Assembly: GCA_964607705.1 (NCBI GenBank)
Contig: CAZSLI010000031.1
Location: 1 to 10,928 of the forward strand
Direction of reading: 5' to 3'
DNA length: 10,928 nucleotides
Source of the DNA: CAZSLI01 sp964607705
Lineage (GTDB): Bacteria > Actinomycetota > Coriobacteriia > Anaerosomatales > PHET01
Part shown: positions 1 to 6,612 of the stretch, piece after piece
Layout of the letters: every line of letters begins with the position of its first letter
Numbering within the stretch: the stretch's first letter is position 1
Notes under the pieces: model-generated
What the model was told of the DNA's origin: nothing
Seen by the model: only the letters and a program-made list of their open reading frames with translations
The model's database searches: none
Program-made: the position numbers and the translations under genes

Positions 1-54
1 AGCACTTCCTTGACGCGGAAGGGGTCAGAGGTTCAAATCCTCTAGCGCCCACCA
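1..54 (+). tRNA. tRNA-Val(GAC), 5' part cut off by window edge
   Basis: The 3' part of a tRNA can be folded directly. The anticodon stem is 5-9 with 17-21 (CTTCC/GGAAG) around the seven-base loop TTGACGC, giving anticodon GAC (12-14), which reads the valine codon GTC. The variable loop is 22-26. The T stem is 27-31 with 39-43 (AGAGG/CCTCT) and encloses TTCAAAT. The acceptor 3' strand is AGCGCCC (44-50), followed by A at 51 and an encoded CCA at 52-54. The first part (acceptor 5' strand and most of the D arm) lies before base 1. The anticodon is read from the sequence; the valine identity follows from the genetic code. Confidence 0.93.
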
Positions 55-64
55 TCGAATTTTG

Positions 65-100
65 ACAGGACCGTCCCACGCGGGGCGGTCCTGTTTCGTT
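65..100 (+). terminator. Rho-independent terminator after tRNA-Val
   Basis: Bases 65-77 pair with 82-94 in a 13-bp stem with a single G-T wobble (74/85) and the tetraloop ACGC. TTTCGTT follows, a weak T-rich tail. It starts 11 bases after the tRNA CCA end, the expected place to end tRNA transcription. The stem is visible directly; terminator function is inferred. Confidence 0.85.
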
Positions 101-183
101 CTGCGGCCGGGGCTGCGGTTGCCGTCCACCTCTGTTCGCTTAACGTGATCGCCGTGGACTCGGTGATGGCACGTCTGTCGTAT

Positions 184-240
184 ATTCCCAGCTCACAGCC
201 TATATTTCCCTGTCTGTTTCAGTGTGATTCCCAGCGCACA
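184..240 (+). repeat. 14-base direct repeat pair, one mismatch
   Basis: The sequence ATTCCCAGCTCACA at 184-197 recurs as ATTCCCAGCGCACA at 227-240, differing only at the tenth base. The start-to-start distance is 43 bases, close to four helical turns, which would put both copies on the same DNA face. Such an arrangement is compatible with operator sites for a regulator of the downstream gene, but no regulator family is recognised. Confidence 0.5.
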
Positions 241-324
241 TGGGTGCATATAGAAGACTGCACCATCCAAATGGGGATGCGCGAAGGACCGCTGACCACC
301 GCGCCGGCTGCGGGCGTGTGCGTC

Positions 325-351
325 GCGGACGTTCGAGGGGGAACGTGCCGC
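325..351 (+). promoter_or_regulatory. Stable hairpin in the 5' leader
   Basis: GCGG (325-328) pairs with CCGC (348-351), and ACGTTC (329-334) pairs with GAACGT (341-346). Only G347 is bulged, and the loop is the hexamer GAGGGG (335-340). The hairpin ends 66 bases before the GTG start of the surface-protein gene and has no T-tract, so it is not a classical terminator. It could be an mRNA-stabilising or protein-binding element, or a DNA palindrome. Confidence 0.4.
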
Positions 352-417
352 TGCTCGGCGATTCGGATCTTGCTCGTGCCTCCCACGTCCTGCAGCGAGG
401 AAGGGGAGTGAGGTCTG

Positions 418-2481
418 GTGACACGCTTGATGTATCGCCGGAACAAGCCAACGTCGCTCACACGCGTCGTGGCGCTCGTCGTGACCGTCGTCTTTCTACT
501 GTCATTCACGGGTGCCGTACAGGCCGCTGAGCCAAGTCCGGAGACCGCTGCGTCCCAGCAGGTCACGGAGCAGCCAGTGGTCGAGCCGGTCGCCGAGGAA
601 CCCGCGGCGCCGGAGGCAGTGGCGCCAGACGCCGCCGCATCCCAGGCGCCCGTAGAGCCGGTCTCGCAAACCCCGGTCAAGTCGGACAAGACACCTGCAG
701 TCGAGAAGCCCAAGGCAGAGGCTGCACCGGAAGACGGCGGAGTGGCAGAGCCCGCGCAGGTTCCCGTCGCCGACGTCCCGGATGCAGATTCTGTGACGAC
801 CGGTGTCATCCACGTCTACAAGTTCAACGACACGAACGGAAACGGCGGCCAGGATGAGGGCGAGGGACCACTCGCCGGATTCTCGTTCTGCATCGAAGGT
901 ACCGATGAGGTGGTCATCACCGGAGATGACGGGTTCGCCCATTTCGCTCCGCGAGCGCTGGGCGCCTACGTCGTCCGCGAGGTACCGCGTGAGGGCTGGG
1001 AGGTAACCACGGGAGGCTACAGCCAGGAGGTGTGCCTCGACAGCGCCTCAGCGACCCTGTGCTTTGGGAACCGCGCCGCCGCCAGCATCCGGGTTGAGAA
1101 GGACGTCGTTCCGGCGGCCGCCGCCCCGGGGGAGACCGTCGACTGGACCTTTGTCATCACCAATGACGGTGGCGTGCCCCTCACCGGCGTGTACCTGCTC
1201 GATCCGCTTCTGGAGCTCGACGACTCGTATGGCCCGCTCGCGCCCGGTGAGTCCATCAAGATATCGGTCCCATGGTTCGTCCGTGCGGTTCCGTATCCAG
1301 AGATCGTCAACGAGGTCAGTGTGCTCGGCGTGTATCCGCTCGGGTGCGTGACCGACACGGACACGGCCGTGCTCGACCTTTGCGGACCCGCCGTGACCAA
1401 GGTGTTTCAGCTCACCACTGCGTCCGAACTGCATCCTTCTCCCGACTATGTCGAAGCCGACTACGTGATCGATGGTCAGACCACGACGGTCAGGCTCTAT
1501 GACCAGGGCGCGGGCTTGTGGCAGAGCGGCCCACAGGTCTTAGAGTGGGGGACTATCATCCAGAGCTGGGCCGTGTGGGCCGTCGTTGACGGCGCCCGTT
1601 GGCCCATCGCACTCGACGGCGACAACACCGCCGAGGCGCTCGTGCCGCTCGGCGACGAATTGACGGTCGTGAACCGCGCCGTGTACGACCCGGCGTCCAT
1701 CAGCGGCGTCAAGGCGATCGACGTCGATCGCGACGGCGACGCGGATGAAGCCGGAACCGCATTTGCGGACGGCTGGACGTTCCGGCTTGAGGAACTCGGG
1801 CTCACGACGGTGACCGACCAGACCGGGGCATTCCGGTTCGCGAACCTGCTCCCCGGCACGTTCACGGTCTCTGAAGTCGTCAGCGAGGCACAGGCTGCTC
1901 TCTACCGGCCAATCAGCCCGGCCGAAGGCGGACGGTCTGCCACGGTCGGATCAGGAGACGATGCGGTATTGGCCGCCTTCGTCAACCAGCCCGTCGCCTC
2001 GGGGATCGACGTTATCAAGAGCGTCAGCCCGTCCTCGGCGATCCCGGGTGACTCGGTGGTGTATAGCTTCACCGTGCGCAACACGGGGCCGTGGCCGCTC
2101 AACGTCGCGCTCACCGACGACATGCTGCCCGCGGTAGCGACAACCGCCATCCCCCAGTTGGCCGCCGCAGGGACGCCGGGTGACAGCTTCAGCTTCACCG
2201 TTCCCTTCACGGTTCCCGCCGACCAGCCCGCCGGCACGCTCACGAACGTGGTGACGGCTGTTGGGACCGACCAGTTCAATCAGCAGGTGTCGGACACGGC
2301 GACGGCCGATCTCGTCGTCGAGCCGTTCGCGCCCTTCACGCCTGGCGAAGAGACATCCGAGACTTCGGAGTCGCCCTTCCTGCCGTTCACGGGTGGCAGG
2401 CTCGCTCTGCTGCTGTTTGCGACAGGGTTCGCGCTTGCCGCCGGGTTCTCGCTCCGCAAGGTGGGTGGAGGAGTCAGGTAG
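418..2481 (+). CDS. Secreted LPXTG-type surface protein with SdrD-B-like and DUF11-like modules
   Basis: This 687-residue protein is predicted to be exported and covalently fixed to the cell wall by a sortase. It starts at GTG 418, nine bases after AGGGGAG (402-408); the in-frame ATG at 430 is too far from that site. A signal peptide has a basic start, a hydrophobic core (about 17-30) and likely cleavage after AVQA (residue 36). A Pro/Ala/Glu/Val-rich spacer follows to about 125. SdrD-B-like modules lie at about 127-219 and 428-525; their Asp/Asn-rich turns (138-149 and 435-443) resemble calcium loops. DUF11-like beta modules lie at about 221-322 and 529-633. The end carries LPFTG (655-659), a TM segment (about 661-680) and a short basic tail. 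Five cysteines (158, 206, 215, 310, 322) all sit between the first module and the end of the second, which is unusual. Residues 323-420 are unassigned. An adhesin or envelope structural role is inferred; the ligand is unknown. No sortase gene lies in the window. Confidence 0.9.
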   Translation: MTRLMYRRNKPTSLTRVVALVVTVVFLLSFTGAVQAAEPSPETAASQQVTEQPVVEPVAEEPAAPEAVAPDAAASQAPVEPVSQTPVKSDKTPAVEKPKAEAAPEDGGVAEPAQVPVADVPDADSVTTGVIHVYKFNDTNGNGGQDEGEGPLAGFSFCIEGTDEVVITGDDGFAHFAPRALGAYVVREVPREGWEVTTGGYSQEVCLDSASATLCFGNRAAASIRVEKDVVPAAAAPGETVDWTFVITNDGGVPLTGVYLLDPLLELDDSYGPLAPGESIKISVPWFVRAVPYPEIVNEVSVLGVYPLGCVTDTDTAVLDLCGPAVTKVFQLTTASELHPSPDYVEADYVIDGQTTTVRLYDQGAGLWQSGPQVLEWGTIIQSWAVWAVVDGARWPIALDGDNTAEALVPLGDELTVVNRAVYDPASISGVKAIDVDRDGDADEAGTAFADGWTFRLEELGLTTVTDQTGAFRFANLLPGTFTVSEVVSEAQAALYRPISPAEGGRSATVGSGDDAVLAAFVNQPVASGIDVIKSVSPSSAIPGDSVVYSFTVRNTGPWPLNVALTDDMLPAVATTAIPQLAAAGTPGDSFSFTVPFTVPADQPAGTLTNVVTAVGTDQFNQQVSDTATADLVVEPFAPFTPGEETSETSESPFLPFTGGRLALLLFATGFALAAGFSLRKVGGGVR

Positions 2482-2508
2482 GCCCGACCGGCACCGTGAT
2501 GTACCAGA

Positions 2509-2543
2509 CGCGAAAGGGCCGCCCGAGGGCGACCCTTTCCGCG
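2509..2543. terminator. Probable bidirectional terminator between convergent genes
   Basis: The outer arms CGCGAAAGGG (2509-2518) and CCCTTTCCGCG (2533-2543) pair with one bulge. An inner CGCCC/GGGCG stem (2520-2524 and 2527-2531) sits between them. AAAGGG/CCCTTT arms place the T run inside the stem on either strand, common in bidirectional terminators of GC-rich bacteria. It lies between the convergent stops at 2481 and 2549. Confidence 0.65.
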
Positions 2544-2548
2544 TGACG

Positions 2549-3301
2549 TCAGTCGGCGACTTGAACCTCGGCGGACGGGTCGAGCGGGTTGGTTCTCACC
2601 GCGAGAGAGAAGAGATAGGGGTACTGGTTCTGAAGGTGACGAAGGTAGTTGAGCCATTCGGCACCGAGTAGCGTGTAGACGCGCTTGACGTCGCCGGCGA
2701 TGTGCAGCGCGTCGGGCCGTGTGAGCGCGGCAAGATCGGTGCGGGCATCGAGTTCCTCGCCGAGATGGGTGAGCGCCCACAGCAGGTCCGTGAAGGTCTC
2801 GTGCTCCAGCAGGTTCTGATTGCCGAGGAGCCCGAGCAGGAAGGGCCTCTGCCGATCGAGCGCATCCTTGAGCGCCGCGAGGTCGCATGCATTCAGGTCG
2901 ACCGACGGCTCGTGCGTTCGAAATGCCGCGGAGGCGCGCTTGTAGTCCGCGGCCGTCCAGCGGGAGGAGGGAACGAGCTCGTCTCGGACATCCGTCAGCC
3001 GCTCATCCGAGGCGGCGACCAATCCGAGGAGCTCGGTGCCGGTCTCACTGAAGAATGCGCCGATGACCATGTTGAGTTTGGTGAGCATGGCATCACGCTG
3101 GCGCCGCTGGATCATGCCGTCGAGCATGAGGGTGACCAGCAGCACCTGCAGAAAGAGAAAGGCGATGTCGCCGACGAGGAAGCGCCACATCTCGTTGTGC
3201 ATGACATAACCGGGGAACAGGTACCAGCGGATCGCATAGAGAACGACGGTGGACGCGACGAGCGCAACGGCGATCTCCAGCTGCCATCGGCGAGACTTCA
3301 T
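2549..3301 (-). CDS. Two-TM membrane protein of unknown function
   Basis: A 250-residue protein I do not assign to a named family. The chosen ATG (complement of 3299-3301) lies nine bases after an AGGAAGG site (complement of 3311-3317). Upstream in-frame starts would run antisense through the cytochrome gene and are rejected. Two hydrophobic segments (about 7-29 and 41-63), joined by a short polar loop, form an N-terminal hairpin. Then come a basic stretch QRRQR (65-69) and a soluble, mostly helical C-terminal part of about 185 residues, probably cytoplasmic by the positive-inside rule. The stretch around residues 74-91 (KLNMVIGAFFSETGTELL) looks like a conserved family signature, and the rest is Leu/Asp-rich with one cysteine (139). 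It diverges from the cytochrome gene across about 70 bases, in which an AT-rich box (3336-3346) could serve either direction. No enzymatic motif is visible. Confidence 0.8.
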   Translation of the reverse strand: MKSRRWQLEIAVALVASTVVLYAIRWYLFPGYVMHNEMWRFLVGDIAFLFLQVLLVTLMLDGMIQRRQRDAMLTKLNMVIGAFFSETGTELLGLVAASDERLTDVRDELVPSSRWTAADYKRASAAFRTHEPSVDLNACDLAALKDALDRQRPFLLGLLGNQNLLEHETFTDLLWALTHLGEELDARTDLAALTRPDALHIAGDVKRVYTLLGAEWLNYLRHLQNQYPYLFSLAVRTNPLDPSAEVQVAD

Positions 3302-3371
3302 GGGGTAGCCACCTTCCTCGGTATGTGGCACAACAGGATATACCTGACGGACGCGAACTCGAGGAGAACAC

Positions 3372-3653
3372 GTGCAGCGGCCGTACACGCTTTCGATGGT
3401 GTTCGTGACCCTGTGCCTGCCGGCGGTGCTGGTCGGCTGCACGCCGGCGAAGTCGAAGTTCGCCAGCAGCAGCGATCCGGCGGCGCAACTGGTGGCCAGG
3501 AAGTGCTCGTTGTGCCACACACTCGATCGCGTGGAGCAGGCGCAGAAGGACCGAGCGGCCTGGCAGCAGACCGTGGACCGAATGGCACAAAACGGCATGG
3601 TAGCCACCGAACAGGAGCGTGCTGCCATCGTCGACTATCTGAGCGCCCGCTAG
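3372..3653 (+). CDS. Small lipoprotein c-type cytochrome, single heme
   Basis: This 93-residue protein is predicted to be an extracytoplasmic electron carrier tethered to the membrane by lipid. GTG 3372 is five bases after GAGGAG (3361-3366). A short basic start and hydrophobic core end in the lipobox LVGC, with Cys23 as the lipidation site. The heme-binding motif CSLCH is at 45-49, with His49 as the proximal ligand. Met71 in the W-x6-RM segment is the likely distal ligand; Met76 is the alternative. The C-terminal ExxAxIVDYL helix is typical of compact class I cytochromes. The mature part is only about 70 residues, at the small end for the family. No cytochrome maturation, reductase or oxidase genes are in the window, so its partners are unknown. 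The gene converges on the lipid kinase gene, the two stops sharing one CTAG at 3650-3653. Confidence 0.88.
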   Translation: MQRPYTLSMVFVTLCLPAVLVGCTPAKSKFASSSDPAAQLVARKCSLCHTLDRVEQAQKDRAAWQQTVDRMAQNGMVATEQERAAIVDYLSAR

Positions 3654-4585
3654 CTCCGGTACGCCGGAGGGTCGATGAACGGGGACCCGGCGGGAACCAG
3701 CAACGTCGCGGCGCTGGGTAGAACTCGCGCGGCGAAGGGCGTGAGGCCGTCGATCGCGTCGCCGTCCGATTGCATGCGCAGCTGCGGGTAGGCGCTGACC
3801 TCGACTTCACTCGCCGAGTACAGGTCCATGCTCTGCGTGCGGTCGGGGAAGTCGCCCACCTTGTCGAGCATCGCCGCGGCCACAGCGGGGATGAGGCCCA
3901 TCGGGTTCTTGCTGCGCACCACAGCTATCTCGAAGAGTCCGTCACGAGGGTCGCTGTTCGGGGTCACAGGCAGGTCGAACTGGATGCGCCCGAAATTGAT
4001 CAGCAGCACAGCGATGCCGTCCGTGCTTACGTGCTCTCCGTCGAGCACGAGTTCGAAGCGAGCGGCGGTCGGGTTCAGGTTACTCACGGCCGCTACCAGG
4101 TAGGCCGCCGCCCCGAGGGTGGGCTTGAGCGGATCCGCCGCCTGCATGATCGTGGCGTCGTACCCGGCGCCCGCCATCAAGGTGAAACCGCTTCGAGCGT
4201 GCTCGTTGTTGCCGTCGCGCCGGTCGAGCTCACCCAGGTCAAAGCCGATGGGAACACCGTTGAGCAGCACGTCGGACAGCGCGGGCGCGTCGAGCGGCAT
4301 CGCGAGGTTCTGTGCGAGCAGGTTGGCCGTGCCGGCAGGGTAGACAAGGACTGGGACGCCCGTGTTGCGGATCGCGTAGCAGATGCTCGAGACAGTACCG
4401 TCGCCTCCGGCGGCCACGACGCGATCGAAGTCGGTCGCGTCGGCGACTAGATCCTCGGCACGGCGGTTCTCATCGGCGTAACGCAGGACCACCTCGGCTC
4501 CGGCAAGCCCGATGTAGCGGATGAACTCGTAGAGCCCTGAACCGCCGCCCCCAGCGCGGTCGTTCACGGCGATGAGTACACGCAC
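3650..4585 (-). CDS. DagK/YegS-family lipid kinase (diacylglycerol kinase catalytic domain)
   Basis: This 311-residue protein belongs to the soluble diacylglycerol/sphingosine kinase-like family, which transfers phosphate from a nucleotide to a lipid hydroxyl at the cytoplasmic membrane face. GTG 4585 (complement) follows AAAGGAG by five bases. The N-terminal nucleotide-binding domain shows GGDGT at 60-64 and PAGTAN at 83-88, both family hallmarks. The C-terminal beta-rich domain shows the DGLFEIAVV stretch (215-223) and SDGD (273-276). Two departures are visible: the usual N-terminal NPxxG-type motif reads NDRAG (8-12), with Asp for Pro, and the usual DGE near the end reads DGD (274-276). 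Both are fairly conservative, so activity is still likely. The lipid substrate cannot be read from sequence; diacylglycerol recycling is the common role. The gene diverges from rnd across 114 bases and is probably monocistronic. Confidence 0.88.
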   Translation of the reverse strand: MRVLIAVNDRAGGGGSGLYEFIRYIGLAGAEVVLRYADENRRAEDLVADATDFDRVVAAGGDGTVSSICYAIRNTGVPVLVYPAGTANLLAQNLAMPLDAPALSDVLLNGVPIGFDLGELDRRDGNNEHARSGFTLMAGAGYDATIMQAADPLKPTLGAAAYLVAAVSNLNPTAARFELVLDGEHVSTDGIAVLLINFGRIQFDLPVTPNSDPRDGLFEIAVVRSKNPMGLIPAVAAAMLDKVGDFPDRTQSMDLYSASEVEVSAYPQLRMQSDGDAIDGLTPFAARVLPSAATLLVPAGSPFIDPPAYRS

Positions 4586-4620
4586 ACATGCTCCTTTGGG
4601 TAATCCAACCTGCTGGGCGC

Positions 4621-4656
4621 GAGCGAACGAGGGTGCGCGGTCGCGCCGCTTCGCTC
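4621..4656. repeat. Nested inverted repeat between divergent lipid-kinase and rnd genes
   Basis: The outer arms GAGCGAA (4621-4627) and TTCGCTC (4650-4656) are perfect inverted repeats. Inside, GGTGCG (4632-4637) pairs with CGCGCC (4642-4647), one G-T wobble, around the loop CGGT. It lies upstream of both genes, 44 bases before the rnd TTG and 36 bases beyond the kinase GTG, so a terminator role is not expected. An operator or a 5' UTR structure is possible. Confidence 0.4.
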
Positions 4657-4699
4657 ATGATAGATGTGATTCCCGAACCGTGGAGAAAGGCGGGCGATT

Positions 4700-5863
4700 T
4701 TGTATATCACCGATGCGGCTGAGCTGCGGGCCCTCGTGGACCGCATGCGCCGCTCGCCCGTGGTCGGCGTCGATACGGAGTTCATGCGTGAGCGCACCTA
4801 CTACGCGCGCCTGTGCCTCGTGCAACTCGGCACTGCTGATGAGGTCGCGATCGTCGATCCGCTCGCCGTCGGCGACCTGTCGCCGCTGTGTGACCTGCTC
4901 GAAGACCCAAAAGTCATCAAGATCCTGCACGCTGGCTCGCAAGACCTCGAGATCTTCTATCGCGTCTGCAACGCTGTCACCGCGCCGGTGTTCGACACCC
5001 AGGTCGCCGCAACGCTCGCTGGCTTCCCGCAGCAGGTTGGCTACGGAGCGCTCGTGCAAGAGGTGCTCGGCGAGAAGCTCGACAAGGGAGACACCTACAC
5101 GGATTGGTCGCGCAGACCACTCTCCAAGACCCAGGTCGAGTACGCGCTCAACGACGTTCGCTACCTGCCTGAGATACACAAGCGGTTGAGCGAGCGTCTC
5201 GAGCGCGAGGGCCGGACTTCATGGCTGGCGGCCGATTTCGCCCGCATGGAGGACCCGGCTACGTATACGGTCGAGCCGATGGAGCAGTGGCGTCGTGTGA
5301 AGCGAGTCTCGTCTCTCAACCGCCGACACCTCGGCGTCGCCCGAGAGGTGGCCGCATGGCGCGAGATCGAGGCGATGCGCAGGGACGTCCCCAAGCGGTG
5401 GGTCGTGGGTGACGAGAGCATCATCGAGATCGCTCGCCGGGCACCCAAGACCGCCGAAGAACTCATGGCGATCAGGGGAGTGGGCGACAAGTTGGGACGC
5501 TCCGCGGCCCGGGGATTGCTGGAAGCAGTAGCGCGGGGCGTCGCTCTTCCCGAGGACGAGTTGCCCTCCTTGAGCAAGCGCCGCCGTGCGGTGGGCGACG
5601 TGGATGCCGCCGTCGACCTGATGGTGGCCCTCGTGCGGCTTCGCGCCCGTGAGCACGGCGTCGCGATGCCCTTGCTCGCATCGCGAGACGATCTTGAGCA
5701 TCTGGCGTCGGGCGACCGTGAGGGCCATGTGCTGCTGGAGGGCTGGCGCGCGGGGATGATAGGCAATGAACTTGTGGACTTGGTCGAGGGCCGGATCGAG
5801 CTGAGACTCGACGATGGCCACCTCGTCGTGGTGCGGCGGGACACGCCGCAGGAGGAGAACTGA
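4700..5863 (+). CDS. rnd: Ribonuclease D (3'-5' exoribonuclease)
   Basis: The product (387 residues) removes nucleotides from RNA 3' ends, chiefly in tRNA maturation, using two metal ions. The start is a TTG, nine bases after AAAGG (4686-4690); it gives the expected N-terminus just before the first catalytic motif. The DEDDy exonuclease set is complete: Asp25 and Glu27 (VDTEF), Asp82 in HAGSQD, FDTQ at 98-101, and Tyr148/Asp152 in YALND. Spacing closely matches E. coli RNase D. An HRDC domain follows at roughly 203-285 (SLNRRHLGVA to LLEAVARGV, including the GVGDKLG turn), then a second C-terminal helical domain. Length fits the family. Its TGA overlaps the ATG of the downstream metallopeptidase by one base, so the two are probably translationally coupled. 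Confidence 0.95.
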   Translation: MYITDAAELRALVDRMRRSPVVGVDTEFMRERTYYARLCLVQLGTADEVAIVDPLAVGDLSPLCDLLEDPKVIKILHAGSQDLEIFYRVCNAVTAPVFDTQVAATLAGFPQQVGYGALVQEVLGEKLDKGDTYTDWSRRPLSKTQVEYALNDVRYLPEIHKRLSERLEREGRTSWLAADFARMEDPATYTVEPMEQWRRVKRVSSLNRRHLGVAREVAAWREIEAMRRDVPKRWVVGDESIIEIARRAPKTAEELMAIRGVGDKLGRSAARGLLEAVARGVALPEDELPSLSKRRRAVGDVDAAVDLMVALVRLRAREHGVAMPLLASRDDLEHLASGDREGHVLLEGWRAGMIGNELVDLVEGRIELRLDDGHLVVVRRDTPQEEN

Positions 5864-6555
5864 TGTACCTGGATTCCAGCTGGTTGCTCCTGATGGTCAT
5901 CTCGACGGTCCTTGGTTTCGTGACCCAGGGCTACATCAACCGCACCTTCCGCCGATGGAGCAACGTTCCGCTCCCGGGCGGGCTGTCTGGCGCCGAGGTT
6001 GCGCGGCGCATCCTCGATGCGAACGGACTCCAGTCGGTTCCGGTGAACCCGGTAGGCGGCAACCTCACGGACCACTACGATCCTCGCGACAAGACGCTCG
6101 CGTTGTCGGCTCCCGTGTTCGGAGCGCCGAGCGTCGCTGCAGCCGGAGTCGCGGCGCATGAAGCGGGTCACGCGATACAGGACGCGCAGGGCTACGCCTT
6201 CGGGAAGGTCCGCTCGGCCCTGGTCCCGGTGGCCAACTTCGGCTCCCGGGCCGCGTTTCCGCTCATCTTCATAGGACTCTTCTTCAGGGCGCTAGGTCCC
6301 ATCGGGGCCGGCATGGTCTGGGCCGGCGTCATCTTCTTCGCGGCGGCGGTCCTCTTCCAACTCGTCACGCTACCGGTCGAGTTCGATGCATCTCGACGCG
6401 CCATCGCCACACTCGACAGCACGGGCATCATGGGGCCCAACGAGCTCGGAGGAGCGCGGCACGTTCTGACCGCTGCAGCGCTCACGTATCTGGCTGCTGC
6501 CCTTATCTCGGTGCTTCAGCTGCTCTATTTCATCGGACTGGCGCGCCGAGACTAG
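5863..6555 (+). CDS. YugP-type membrane zinc metallopeptidase (Zn_peptidase_2)
   Basis: A 230-residue integral membrane protein of the family typified by Bacillus YugP (PF04298), a presumed zinc-dependent protease whose substrates are poorly known. The ATG at 5863 is the last base of the rnd TGA plus TG, five bases after GGAGGAG at the end of rnd. An N-terminal TM segment (about 5-21) leads into the catalytic region. The zinc motif HEAGH is at 99-103 (His99, Glu100, His103), preceded by the family-typical HYDPRDKTLALS (71-82). Glu173 in LPVEFDASRRA is the likely third metal ligand. Further hydrophobic segments lie at about 131-146, 150-171 and 203-226. Length is normal and no active-site residue is missing. 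No terminator is visible before xseA, so read-through is possible. Confidence 0.92.
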   Translation: MYLDSSWLLLMVISTVLGFVTQGYINRTFRRWSNVPLPGGLSGAEVARRILDANGLQSVPVNPVGGNLTDHYDPRDKTLALSAPVFGAPSVAAAGVAAHEAGHAIQDAQGYAFGKVRSALVPVANFGSRAAFPLIFIGLFFRALGPIGAGMVWAGVIFFAAAVLFQLVTLPVEFDASRRAIATLDSTGIMGPNELGGARHVLTAAALTYLAAALISVLQLLYFIGLARRD

Positions 6556-6578
6556 CGCCGACCGCTGTCAGACTCGAC

Positions 6579-6587
6579 TGGTAGAAT
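6579..6587 (+). promoter_or_regulatory. Candidate extended -10 promoter for xseA
   Basis: TGGTAGAAT fits an extended -10 (TGn followed by TAGAAT, one change from TATAAT). It lies in the 57-base gap between the metallopeptidase gene and xseA; a start about seven bases downstream would leave a leader of roughly 19 bases carrying the ribosome site. There is no good -35 at normal spacing, which extended -10 promoters tolerate. It would let xseA-xseB-hinT-ASKHA be transcribed apart from rnd. Confidence 0.4.
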
Positions 6588-6612
6588 CACCCTCCGAGGA
6601 GGAGGGACACCG

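Larger units (their letters stand above)
101..417 (+). promoter_or_regulatory. Leader/promoter region of the surface-protein gene
   Basis: About 320 bases hold no credible gene; the ORFs crossing it lack a good ribosome site or family resemblance. Two AT-rich TATATT boxes (181-186 and 201-206), unusual in this GC-rich sequence, are possible -10 elements, but neither has a convincing -35 at 16-18 bases. A 14-base direct repeat with one mismatch (184-197 and 227-240) surrounds the second box. A 10-bp hairpin lies at 325-351. An SD-like AGGGGAG at 402-408 serves the GTG at 418. The region probably carries the promoter and a long 5' UTR, but I match it to no known riboswitch. Confidence 0.4.

Noticed and set aside
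62..67. Perfect TTGACA that looks like a -35 box
   Set aside because: It overlaps the base of the tRNA terminator stem and has no -10-like sequence 16-18 bases downstream.
219..809. 196-residue Ser/Thr/Gly-rich ORF on the - strand that resembles a secreted repeat protein
   Set aside because: Its repetitive look mirrors the Pro/Ala/Glu-rich spacer of the surface protein read backwards; no signal peptide or ribosome site.
3302..3628. N-terminal extension of the two-TM protein up to 3628
   Set aside because: The extension would run antisense through the cytochrome gene. The ATG at 3301 has a good ribosome site and directly precedes the first TM segment.
5161..6171. 336-residue ORF on the - strand opposite rnd and the metallopeptidase gene
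   Set aside because: A Ser/Arg/Thr-rich shadow of two well-supported genes, typical of GC-rich antisense frames; no family resemblance.
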